A stretch of 64,000 bases of DNA, from positions 124,001 through 188,000 of the forward strand of contig NZ_JBHJHQ010000004.1 in the NCBI RefSeq assembly GCF_042219825.1, given 5' to 3'. Of this stretch, positions 26,277-34,494 are shown one piece after another; the stretch's first letter is position 1; each line of letters starts with the position of its first letter. This DNA is from JBHJHP01 sp042219825. Lineage in GTDB: Bacteria; Bacteroidota; Bacteroidia; Bacteroidales; UBA5342. A program made the position numbers and the translations under genes. Under the pieces are notes generated by a model, which had not been told where the DNA came from, made no database searches, and was given only the letters and a program-made list of their open reading frames with translations.

Positions 26277-28478
26277 ATGAAAAAATACGTATTGATATTC
26301 ACTGTAATTCTGTTTTCTGCCATTTTTAAAATATCTGCTCAAACGCACTGGGAAAGTATTGTGACCGAGTCGGATGAATTTAAATACCTGGTACCACAAA
26401 CAGAGCCATCTGCAGACTGGATACAGTCTGACTTTGATGATTCTTCATGGAGCAGCGGGCAAGGCGGTTTCGGATTTGGTGATAATGATGATAATACCAT
26501 TGTGGAAACCGGTTCATCGCTATATCTCAGGAAAAAATTCACAATGCCCTCTTCGGCGGTATTATTTACACTATACCTTGATATTGATTATGATGATGCG
26601 TATGTGGCCTATCTGAATGGGGTGGAAATTGCACGCTCTTCAAATTTGCCGGCTGGAACACCTGGGCTTACCGCAAGCCTGACAACCGATCACGAAGCAA
26701 TGCTGTATTCCGGTGGAATGCCGGAAAGGGTTATGCTGAATCCTGATATTTTGCTGGATGGTGATAATATTCTTGCGGTTCATATTTTAAACTGGAGTAC
26801 AACATCCTCGGACTTATCGGCCAGGGTGTTCCTGAATGCTGAGATTAATGGTGAGGATATTTTATTTCACCCGGTTCCTGATTGGTTTGAGTTGCCCGCA
26901 GAACAGGAGCTCAGCAATCTGCCGCTTATAAAATTCGATACACAGGGGCAGGCCATACCGGATGAACCTAAAATCATGGCAAAAATGCAGGTATTTAACA
27001 GTCCTAAAGGAGTGAATAGTTTTAAAGATACGGTGTATGAATACAATGGCTGGGTTGGGATTGAAATTCGGGGAAATACGGCTCAGATGTTCCCCAAAAA
27101 GAGTTATACCGTTGAAACCCGTCTTGAAGATGGCTCAAATAATAATGTGGAATTGCTCGGGATGCCAAAAGAAAATGACTGGGTTCTTCATGGTCCTTAT
27201 TCAGATAAAACATTAATGCGTAATGTGCTGGCTTATCATATCGGAAACAGAATGGGAAAATGGAATCCTCATACACGGTTTGTGGAGGTAATGATCAATG
27301 GAGAGTATCGTGGTGTATATGTATTTGAGGAAAAGATAAAAATTGATAAAAACAGGGTGAATATCGCAACCCTGAAACCGGAAGATATTACAGGCGATCA
27401 GCTGACAGGGGGTTATATCATGAGTATTGACAGGGAACAGGTTGGCAGTTTTGATTCTCCTTATATAGGCAGAACCGGAACTTATCCGGTCACTTTTTCC
27501 TATGTTGATCCCAAATATGACGAACTAAACGATACACAGCGGAATTACATCAAAAACTATATTTTTAGTTTTGAGGATGCACTGAAAAGTGATGATTTTA
27601 AAGATCCCGAAATTGGTTATCGCCATTATATAGATGTTGTGTCGTTTATCGATTATTTTATTATTACAGAGCTTAGTAAGGATATTGACGGATATCGCGT
27701 AAGCGTCTATTTCCATAAAGATAAAGACAGCAAGGGAGGTAAACTGACCTTGTCTCCATTTTGGGACTACAATCTCTGTTTTGGGAATGCGAACTTCTTA
27801 GGAGGTGATATTACTACCGGCTGGATGAAAGATGATAAACCGAACGGTATAGGTTCGGGTGATTTTGGGAATGAGATTCCCTTCTGGTGGGATCGGTTCA
27901 GGGAGGATCCGTTTTTTGAAACCGTGCTGAAATTCAGATGGGAAAAACTGAGGGAAGGTGTGCTAAGTAAAGACTCGTTGAATAATTTTGTTGATTCATG
28001 TGCCTTTGTGTTACGCGATGCCCAGGAGAGAAACTTCGATAAATTCAACATCCTGAGCACTTACGAATGGCCAAATCCTTATGTTGGAGGAACCTATGCA
28101 AATGAAATAGGTCATCTTAAATCGTGGATTAGCCAGCGCATTGACTGGCTGGATGCGCAGATTGGTGCTATTGAAGAAGCATTCCCAAATGGTATTGAAG
28201 AACAGTATGTCCCACAAAATAGTGTGGCTGTTTATCCGAATCCTTTTAATGACAGATTTACTATTTCATTTGACTTACAGTCAGGCGATGATGATGTTGT
28301 TGTTGTCATCAGGAATGTGCTTGGTCAGGTCGTCTTAGAACAACGCAGATTCTGTACTTCCGGGAAAAATACATTTGAATTTTCCACTGAGAGTATGGGA
28401 TCAGACGGTAATATTTTCTTTTATTCTATCAGGGTAGGAGACAGGATGTTTAAAACAGGAAAATTAATAAGGCAATAA
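26277..28478 (+). CDS. T9SS-exported CotH-kinase family protein
   Basis: About 733 residues from the ATG at 26277, chosen because MKKYVLIFTVILF begins a standard signal peptide; an upstream ATG at 26250 adds nine residues. Residues about 20-190 form a galactose-binding-like jelly roll (SDFDDSSWSSGQGGFGFG, LYLDIDYDDAYVAYLNG). The CotH kinase domain follows: GIEIRGNTAQMFPKKSYTVE, GPYSDKTLMRNVLAY, GEYRGVYVFEEKIKIDKNRV and the metal-binding SPFWDYNLCFGN. A T9SS type A tail starts at VAVYPNPFNDRF. CotH proteins are atypical secretory kinases; in bacteria they occur in cellulosomes and on surfaces, and the phosphoacceptor here is unknown. Confidence 0.87.
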   Translation: MKKYVLIFTVILFSAIFKISAQTHWESIVTESDEFKYLVPQTEPSADWIQSDFDDSSWSSGQGGFGFGDNDDNTIVETGSSLYLRKKFTMPSSAVLFTLYLDIDYDDAYVAYLNGVEIARSSNLPAGTPGLTASLTTDHEAMLYSGGMPERVMLNPDILLDGDNILAVHILNWSTTSSDLSARVFLNAEINGEDILFHPVPDWFELPAEQELSNLPLIKFDTQGQAIPDEPKIMAKMQVFNSPKGVNSFKDTVYEYNGWVGIEIRGNTAQMFPKKSYTVETRLEDGSNNNVELLGMPKENDWVLHGPYSDKTLMRNVLAYHIGNRMGKWNPHTRFVEVMINGEYRGVYVFEEKIKIDKNRVNIATLKPEDITGDQLTGGYIMSIDREQVGSFDSPYIGRTGTYPVTFSYVDPKYDELNDTQRNYIKNYIFSFEDALKSDDFKDPEIGYRHYIDVVSFIDYFIITELSKDIDGYRVSVYFHKDKDSKGGKLTLSPFWDYNLCFGNANFLGGDITTGWMKDDKPNGIGSGDFGNEIPFWWDRFREDPFFETVLKFRWEKLREGVLSKDSLNNFVDSCAFVLRDAQERNFDKFNILSTYEWPNPYVGGTYANEIGHLKSWISQRIDWLDAQIGAIEEAFPNGIEEQYVPQNSVAVYPNPFNDRFTISFDLQSGDDDVVVVIRNVLGQVVLEQRRFCTSGKNTFEFSTESMGSDGNIFFYSIRVGDRMFKTGKLIRQ

Positions 28479-28482
28479 AAAA

Positions 28483-28520
28483 CCGGACAGATTTGTTTTT
28501 GATAACAACAAACTGTCCGG
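28483..28520. terminator. Bidirectional terminator
   Basis: CCGGACAG / CTGTCCGG 8-bp stem, extended by TTTGTT/AACAAA pairing, directly after the CotH stop and 29 bp before the stop of the convergent SPFH gene. Confidence 0.8.
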
Positions 28521-28548
28521 CCTAAACTATTCTGTAATTTTTATACTC

Positions 28549-29871
28549 TTATCTTTTAGTTGTTTGCAACTGCTTTGCCATGGCTGCACCAATCAAACTT
28601 TCCAGTGGTGTGCCGCCTTTTGCATCACCGGCCATTATCATGGTTTCAGGAAATTTAATTTTTGCAATTTCTGCTGCTACTTTTACATCCCTGTCCAGTT
28701 CCATTTGTAATTTTACTTCAGGTGTAATACCGGCACTCACTTTTCTTGAGATTTCATAGGCTTCAGCATCTGCTTTTACCTTAATTTTCTGCGAAGCAAG
28801 TTTCTCTGTTTCAAGCTGAATGGCAGCCAGTTTTTTGTTGGTTTCTTCCTGCTTCAGTTTTGTTTCAATGGCAATCAACGTTTTAACCTGCTCTTTCTCC
28901 TGTTTTACCCTCTCTTCGGCCTTATCTCTTTCACCTTCCGCAATAATTCTTGCCTGGGCATCTTTGGCTGTCTTAATCTTCTGTTGTTCCAGCTGTCTTT
29001 TTGCTGATTCGTCTCTTTGAGCTTCCAGTCTTTGTTTAAATGTCGTTTCCAGGAAGATATCATCCACAATAACCTGGGATACAATAATTCCGTTTTTGGT
29101 AATTTCGTTTGGGATCCTTTCCGGCACGCCATTTTTTAAAACTTTTTTTACGGTGTAATTTGTTTTGATGCCCTGAATTGATCTTTTATCCTGAGGTTTG
29201 TCTATATCGGCATAAATGGTATCGTACGATGTAATTTTATTTACTTTATAGGAACCGCCACTAAGCTGTTCTTCAAATGTGGTTCTGAAGTTCTGGGCTT
29301 CACCCGATATGTAATCCTGGGCTGCAAACATATAACCGGTATTCGACATTACCTCTTTTACAGTAGGAATCAATGTAGTTTGTATAAGATTGTCCAGACT
29401 TTTAAATTCAACGGCCAATGATATAAACTGTTCTGCTGATTTAGGTAACTGAAATCTTGCAGATACTTTAGCTGTTGCTGTAACCTGGTCAATAAATCTT
29501 ATAGGAATGGGTTGCATAATGCCTTCGATGGCATCAATGTCTTTCATGTCCGATTTCTCATCTACTACTTTAACATCAATGTATTTATCCCATCTGTCTA
29601 TTTTTGCAAATCCTCTCCACTTAATTCCTTGTTCCATTTCGGCATTCATTTTGCCACTCGGATAGACAAGTAAATAGTTGTATCCTCTGTCTGCAAAAAA
29701 GAAAAGGGACTTTAGCAACATTAAAAAAATTCCTACAACGATAAGAAAATAAGCAGGACCTTTCCGGATGCCTTTTAACAATTTTGGAAATTTTTCCTGC
29801 TTTTCAAGCTTTGAAAGTATAAGGGCTGCAATACCGGCAACCAATACAATAAATCCTAAAAATGTGATCAT
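28549..29871 (-). CDS. SPFH/band-7 (prohibitin-flotillin type) membrane protein
   Basis: 440 residues. Two N-terminal membrane helices (about 1-20 and 38-62: AYFLIVVGIFLMLLKSLFFF) precede an SPFH domain (RGYNYLLVYPSGKMNAEMEQGIKW ... PIRFIDQVTATAKVSARFQL). Residues about 280-400 are a long charged coiled coil (RLEAQRDESAKRQLEQQK, AEGERDKAEERVKQEKEQ), as in flotillin/HflK-type scaffold proteins. It would oligomerise at the inner membrane and organise membrane domains or control proteases. No NfeD partner is adjacent. Confidence 0.85.
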   Translation of the reverse strand: MITFLGFIVLVAGIAALILSKLEKQEKFPKLLKGIRKGPAYFLIVVGIFLMLLKSLFFFADRGYNYLLVYPSGKMNAEMEQGIKWRGFAKIDRWDKYIDVKVVDEKSDMKDIDAIEGIMQPIPIRFIDQVTATAKVSARFQLPKSAEQFISLAVEFKSLDNLIQTTLIPTVKEVMSNTGYMFAAQDYISGEAQNFRTTFEEQLSGGSYKVNKITSYDTIYADIDKPQDKRSIQGIKTNYTVKKVLKNGVPERIPNEITKNGIIVSQVIVDDIFLETTFKQRLEAQRDESAKRQLEQQKIKTAKDAQARIIAEGERDKAEERVKQEKEQVKTLIAIETKLKQEETNKKLAAIQLETEKLASQKIKVKADAEAYEISRKVSAGITPEVKLQMELDRDVKVAAEIAKIKFPETMIMAGDAKGGTPLESLIGAAMAKQLQTTKR

Positions 29872-30106
29872 AGTAAGTTAAATTGGTTATTTAAAATATT
29901 TAGTTGTTAATTCTCCTCAGGTAGCTTTTTATTCAACAAAACAATTTCTTCAGGCACTAAAATAATTCAAAATTCAACTTGAAATAAGCTAAGAGGATAA
30001 TTTATTCCGGTTTTAAATAAGAACCAGAATTGTCAGAACCTTCATTTTGACCTAAAGACATTCAGAAAGGACTCAATGATGGCTTTAATTAGGATGAACA
30101 GGTAAA

Positions 30107-31690
30107 TTAGTTGCTTTCTGCTCTTTTGGGTAATACATTATGGCTGTAAGCCCATTCGTTCCATTTGGCACTGAGTTCTTCGATGAGTTCAGGATTTTCT
30201 TCAGCAACATTCTTTGATTCAATGCGATCATTAGCTATGTTAAACAGTTGCCATTTCTCATCCTTGAGATTCTTTATAGCTTTCCAGTCTCCCTTGCGGA
30301 CGGCAAAATGACCCTCGTGTTCCCAGAACATATACGCATGCTTTTTGCCTTTTCCTTTTATGATGGCTTTAACCAGACTGATGCCTTCATTTGGATAAAT
30401 TTCCTTTCCATTATATTCAACAGGATATTTGGAATTTGTCAGATCCAGAACAGTTGGCATAATATCAATCAGGTAGCCTTTGGTGTTCACAATATTACCC
30501 GCATTGTGTTTAGCCTTTTCCGGCCAATGTACAATAAAAGGTGTTGAAATACCGCCTTCATGAACGAGTGTTTTATATTTATTTAGAGGAGTGTTGCAGG
30601 CATTTGCCCAGCCTATCCCAATAGAGCTGAACAACCACACATCCGGATCATTAATTTTCGAAATATCCATTCCTCCGAATTCATTCCATGGTTCGGGGCA
30701 GGCTCCGTTATCTGACATAAATATGATTACTGTATTCTCTATCCGGTCCGTTTCTTTTAGATACGAAACAAGTTTCCCAACATTGTAGTCCAGACAATAC
30801 ACCTGGGCAGCATAAGTAGCCATCCGGTAGTCTGATTCATCTTTTTGTTTCTCATCTACATCCACCCAGGGCCGGACCCGTCGATCCCGCTTTGACAAAG
30901 TGGCTTCTTCGTTGAAAATGCCAAGTTCCTTCTGTTTGCTTAAGCGGTTTTCGCGCATCTTATCCCAACCAAGCGTTTTATATTTTCCCCGGAATTTTTC
31001 AATGTCTTCTTCTTTTGCCTGTAATGGCCAGTGAGGTGCGTTAAATGCCAGGTAGAGAAAAAAGGGATCCTTAACCGGATTTGATTTTATGAATGCGATG
31101 GCACTGTCTGTAAAGGCATCAGTTGTATAATACGGTTGATCCGGTGCGGGCAGTTTCTGATCCTGATATGTTAGTCCTCTTGATCCGGATGGTTTCAGGT
31201 AGCTGCTGGCTCCGGCAATGATGCCATAATATTTTTCAAAGCCACGTTGAAGTGGACGATTTTCAGGCTCAAAATAGCCTAAATGCCATTTTCCGGTCAT
31301 GTAGGTATGATAACCGTTTTGTTGCAGCACCTGTGCCATGGTTACACAATTCTGGTTCAGATGTCCCTGATACCCGTCTGTTCCCCATTTTTCTGCATCC
31401 GGGGTTTCCGGCGATTCAGTCATGTGACCAATACCTGTTTGGTGAGGATAAAGACCTGTCATTAAACTAGCCCGCGTCGGGCAGCATCTTGCTGTGTTAT
31501 AAAATTGGGTAAACCGGACACCATTTTCTGCCAGCGCATCAATATTTGGCGTTGGAATTTCACTGCCATAACAGCCTATGTCTGAAAAACCCATATCATC
31601 GGCAAGGATGATAATTACATTAGGTTTTTGTCCTGAGATGGTCATAATGCCCGTTGCTGCTGCGATAGAAAGTGCCAGTTTTCTAACCAT
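30107..31690 (-). CDS. Arylsulfatase-type sulfatase (S1 family)
   Basis: 527 residues with a signal peptide (SIAAATGIMTISGQ). The sulfatase fold shows NVIIILADDMG with the metal-binding Asp pair at 31-32, the formylglycine site C69-C-P-T-R73 (C-x-P-x-R) followed by ASLMTGLYPHQTG, GKWHLG, and FMSDNGACPEP with the second Asp-Asn pair. A Cys-type site needs an anaerobic sulfatase-maturing enzyme, which is not in the window. It is periplasmic or surface-located and would remove sulfate from a glycan; the subfamily cannot be fixed by eye. Confidence 0.92.
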   Translation of the reverse strand: MVRKLALSIAAATGIMTISGQKPNVIIILADDMGFSDIGCYGSEIPTPNIDALAENGVRFTQFYNTARCCPTRASLMTGLYPHQTGIGHMTESPETPDAEKWGTDGYQGHLNQNCVTMAQVLQQNGYHTYMTGKWHLGYFEPENRPLQRGFEKYYGIIAGASSYLKPSGSRGLTYQDQKLPAPDQPYYTTDAFTDSAIAFIKSNPVKDPFFLYLAFNAPHWPLQAKEEDIEKFRGKYKTLGWDKMRENRLSKQKELGIFNEEATLSKRDRRVRPWVDVDEKQKDESDYRMATYAAQVYCLDYNVGKLVSYLKETDRIENTVIIFMSDNGACPEPWNEFGGMDISKINDPDVWLFSSIGIGWANACNTPLNKYKTLVHEGGISTPFIVHWPEKAKHNAGNIVNTKGYLIDIMPTVLDLTNSKYPVEYNGKEIYPNEGISLVKAIIKGKGKKHAYMFWEHEGHFAVRKGDWKAIKNLKDEKWQLFNIANDRIESKNVAEENPELIEELSAKWNEWAYSHNVLPKRAESN

Positions 31691-31846
31691 GTTGATTAAT
31701 TGTAAGAGGTTTAAATTTAATACAATGGACCTTGTATTTTTACTCAGTAATGGGTAAGACTTTAGAAAGGGAAAATGAAAAGACAGAGTTATCTGTCCAT
31801 ATGGAATACTACTTTATTCAAAATCACAAGTATGTAAAAAATTATG

Positions 31847-32039
31847 AGGCTGTCCAAAAAGTGATAACAGAATTTTCTTTCCATACGGATTGTAAGTAGT
31901 TTTTACAAAATTACCCCTAAATCCCCAGAAGGGGACATAAAGCCTTCCGTCAGCTGACGGAGAGGTTTGGAGGGGTAAAATAAAGATTGCTTACAATTTA
32001 TAAGTTCAAAATGTTTTTGTTTGTCATTTGGGACAGCCT
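31847..32039. mobile_element. MITE-like palindromic element, about 193 bp
   Basis: Terminal inverted repeats AGGCTGTCC (31847..31855) and GGACAGCCT (32031..32039), with further similarity inward (CAAAAAG / CCAAATG). A second inner pair, ATTGTAAG...TTACCCCT against AGGGGTAA...CTTACAAT, and the central palindrome CCGTCAGCTGACGG make the element fold on itself. It has no coding capacity and no clear target duplication. It lies in the 736-bp gap after the sulfatase start. Termini of this type suggest past mobilisation by a transposase elsewhere. Confidence 0.65.
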
Positions 32040-32217
32040 ACTTTGGAAGGAAAGTGGAAGATTATGAGTTTTGCAATCCTGAAAGCATGGATACAATGCA
32101 ACGGAATTTTATTATATTGAAATACATTCTTAAAAGGGTTAAATCTTCAATCACCTTAGGGGCATAATTTATATACTCCAGCACATAATTCAGAAACATA
32201 TTTGCCAATATTTTTCT

Positions 32218-32407
32218 CATTTTTGATCATTATATGTATAACAGAATCCCTCATTTTCCATTCTGAACACTTTGGAAGAACAGTCATCAATCAGAACAAT
32301 TTCTGCCGGAGCGGAGAGTTGATTGATCTGATCCGAATGGTGCATTTACAAGATCACATTATAATTAAATATGGGAATGCAGATTGGATGCATACGCCAA
32401 ATTGAAC
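32218..32407 (-). pseudogene. Decayed glycosyltransferase family 2 N-terminal fragment
   Basis: Minus-strand reading gives CIPIFNYNVIL, a stop, then QLSAPAEIVLIDDCSSKVF and MENE, matching the GT-A start (IP.YN..V) and the EIVLIDDCSS metal-site strand of family 2 glycosyltransferases. It ends at a stop after about 60 codons, and nothing clear continues downstream. It is therefore read as a relic, possibly cut by the neighbouring MITE-like element. The rest of 32040-32217 shows no supported gene. Confidence 0.5.
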
Positions 32408-32426
32408 GTGCAATTTCAAGAATAAT

Positions 32427-33155
32427 TTAAAATGTATAGTTATACGAAATTCCCAATCCTCCAACGTAACCATACGATTTAAAAACTTCATCCCATAAAA
32501 GTGTATTTAACCGTGCATTTATTTTATCAGCGGTTTTTTCATTTATAGTCAGTACCGATTGGGTAGATATATATTTATACGCAGATAGTTCAATTTTGAT
32601 GCAATGGTTATTGGCCTCTCCCAAATACAGTTTCCTCCCAATGCGTAATCCCATGCCATACATGTTCATCCCCAGCTTTGCGTTTGTTTCTGTAAAAGTA
32701 AAAGGAAAATAGGAGATGAATTTTAAACCGGTAACGGATTCAATCAAATCTACAGGAGTGTCTGATGCGGTGAGTTTGTCATATCTGAATTCCGGTCCGG
32801 CATACCAGCTTTTCCCTCTTCCAAAATTATAATGGACACCAACGGTGTTCATCCACCCAAAATCGTATGCGGAATTGAGGATATCGATATAAATCCCTTT
32901 TATTCCAAGGTTGTCCAGTTCATTAATGATGATATCGGAATACGGTGGAACAAGGAAGCCTGTCTTTAAAGAAAATTCAAAGTTCTGGATCTGATAGTTC
33001 AATCCTGCATAATGCTGGTATGGAAAATCTGTTCCTATTGAAAGACTTGTTTTTTGGGCACTCAGAATATTGGTGTAAAGTATCAGATTTAAGGAAACCA
33101 ATAGGATAACGATAGTCCGGTTCTTTATCCTTAGAGCCCTGGATTGTTTTTTCAT
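32427..33155 (-). CDS. Outer-membrane beta-barrel protein, unknown function
   Basis: About 242 residues from the ATG at 33155, which gives a clean signal peptide (VILLVSLNLILYTNILSAQ); an upstream ATG at 33209 adds 18 residues. The mature part alternates polar and aromatic residues in strand-sized blocks (GLNYQIQNFEFSLKTGFLV, WYAGPEFRYDKLTA, GMGLRIGRKLYLGE) and ends GGLGISYNYTF, the C-terminal Phe expected for BAM-assembled barrels. It lies 75 bp downstream of the PrsW-like protease gene on the same strand and is probably cotranscribed. Confidence 0.72.
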   Translation of the reverse strand: MKKQSRALRIKNRTIVILLVSLNLILYTNILSAQKTSLSIGTDFPYQHYAGLNYQIQNFEFSLKTGFLVPPYSDIIINELDNLGIKGIYIDILNSAYDFGWMNTVGVHYNFGRGKSWYAGPEFRYDKLTASDTPVDLIESVTGLKFISYFPFTFTETNAKLGMNMYGMGLRIGRKLYLGEANNHCIKIELSAYKYISTQSVLTINEKTADKINARLNTLLWDEVFKSYGYVGGLGISYNYTF

Positions 33156-33230
33156 GGTAAATTGAGTTTTGATTTTTCTAATTTGCAAGTTTATGAATTT
33201 AAAACTCAAATAAACCTCTAAAGTTCAATC

Positions 33231-34340
33231 TCAGGTAATTGTTGGTTTAAAAGTTGTATCGGGTTTTAACTCCGTGGCTCTTAGTCCGATACTTTTAAGA
33301 ATTAAACCTATGACAGGTTTGTTCAGTAGATTTTCTCTGTCTGTGGTATTTGTTTGTTCCAGCCATTCCCCCAATGAATCTATATCAGAGCTTAATATTT
33401 TTTTCCGGGTGTCATATGCAATTGTCTTTTTGTCGTCCATGTAAACTATGATATCCTTTTTTCTGAGCCTTCTTATAAAGCTTTTGATCCTGAGAATTGG
33501 TCTGGAATATGCAAACAAATGCTTTACATTTTTTTCGTTAAATGCATATTCTCCACATTCACTGCAAACCGAGGTTTCTATTCTGTGAAATTTAAGTGTT
33601 TTATTTTTAAAATCCTTATGGCACGAAGCACAATACTGCACATGAGTTTCACCGGTTTCGGTAAACAGACCGGCGACTATTTTCTCTCTGAATTCAGAGA
33701 ACCCAAGTGCTGCTTTTAACACCCTGAACTGCAGAATGATCAGTAGGATGAAAATAAATATAAAGAGGAAGTTCAATTCTTTGTGAAACAATACACCATC
33801 ATAAAAACCGTGAGCTATGGCTGCAATAAGAATGGAAATTAAAATACCGGAATAATTTTTTCGGATCCTTTTATGAATATAGAACGCAATACCCATATAC
33901 CCTGAAAACGAAATGTGACCGATGACTGCAGATATGGATCTTTGAAATAAAATAAGATAATGGTTTTCATAGCTAAATGCATAAAAGATATTTTCAATAA
34001 CTGCAAACCCGAGGGATATTGCCGTGATGTATATGAGTCCGTCCACGATTTCGTTAAAATCTTTTTTTATAAATGAATACACGATAAGAAGTGCAATAAA
34101 CTTTGATAATTCTTCAATGATCCCAACTTTGATGATCGCATCCAGAAAATTATACTTTACAGGGGTAAAGCTGTAGAAGACCGTCGATGTAATAATGGCG
34201 ATAATTCCTCCGGTTGCCATAACCAGAAGAAGTTTAAAGAAAGGCTCTTTTTCATACATATCATAGCTTCTGACTCTGAGCAGGTAAGCAATTCCAATGA
34301 GTATTGCCAGAAAAATAATGGTGATGGACTGAAGATTCAT
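33231..34340 (-). CDS. PrsW-family intramembrane metalloprotease with zinc-ribbon-like tail
   Basis: 369 residues. Eight or so membrane helices fill residues 1-210. Family motifs are clear: IIEELSK (EE76-77xxK80), FAVIENIFYAF (EN116-117), H142 in GHISFSGY and H177 in AIAHGFYDGV, together a CAAX-protease-like active site in the membrane. Residues about 238-275 carry two Cys pairs, YCASCHKDF and SVCSECGEY, a likely zinc ribbon facing the cytoplasm that plain PrsW proteins lack. PrsW cleaves anti-sigma factors in Bacillus; the target here is unknown. Confidence 0.85.
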   Translation of the reverse strand: MNLQSITIIFLAILIGIAYLLRVRSYDMYEKEPFFKLLLVMATGGIIAIITSTVFYSFTPVKYNFLDAIIKVGIIEELSKFIALLIVYSFIKKDFNEIVDGLIYITAISLGFAVIENIFYAFSYENHYLILFQRSISAVIGHISFSGYMGIAFYIHKRIRKNYSGILISILIAAIAHGFYDGVLFHKELNFLFIFIFILLIILQFRVLKAALGFSEFREKIVAGLFTETGETHVQYCASCHKDFKNKTLKFHRIETSVCSECGEYAFNEKNVKHLFAYSRPILRIKSFIRRLRKKDIIVYMDDKKTIAYDTRKKILSSDIDSLGEWLEQTNTTDRENLLNKPVIGLILKSIGLRATELKPDTTFKPTIT

Positions 34341-34494
34341 TACAGGTAAAGTTAATCCTGGTTAAAGGCTCAAGATATTTATTTTTTATGAATCCGCTGC
34401 ATTTTAGTGGAGGTTTAAAACGAGTTTTTATACCTCTGTTTTTTAAAAACAGTGAATAAGAAACCTAATAGATGTAATTTTTCAGTTAGGTCAT

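Noticed and set aside
31847..32039. Remnant of a full insertion sequence
   Set aside because: No transposase-like reading was found inside the termini and the interior is largely palindromic, so a non-autonomous MITE-like element fits better.
32202..32405. 67-codon plus-strand frame
   Set aside because: It is antisense to the decayed GT2 fragment, whose minus-strand reading contains a recognisable DDCSS motif.
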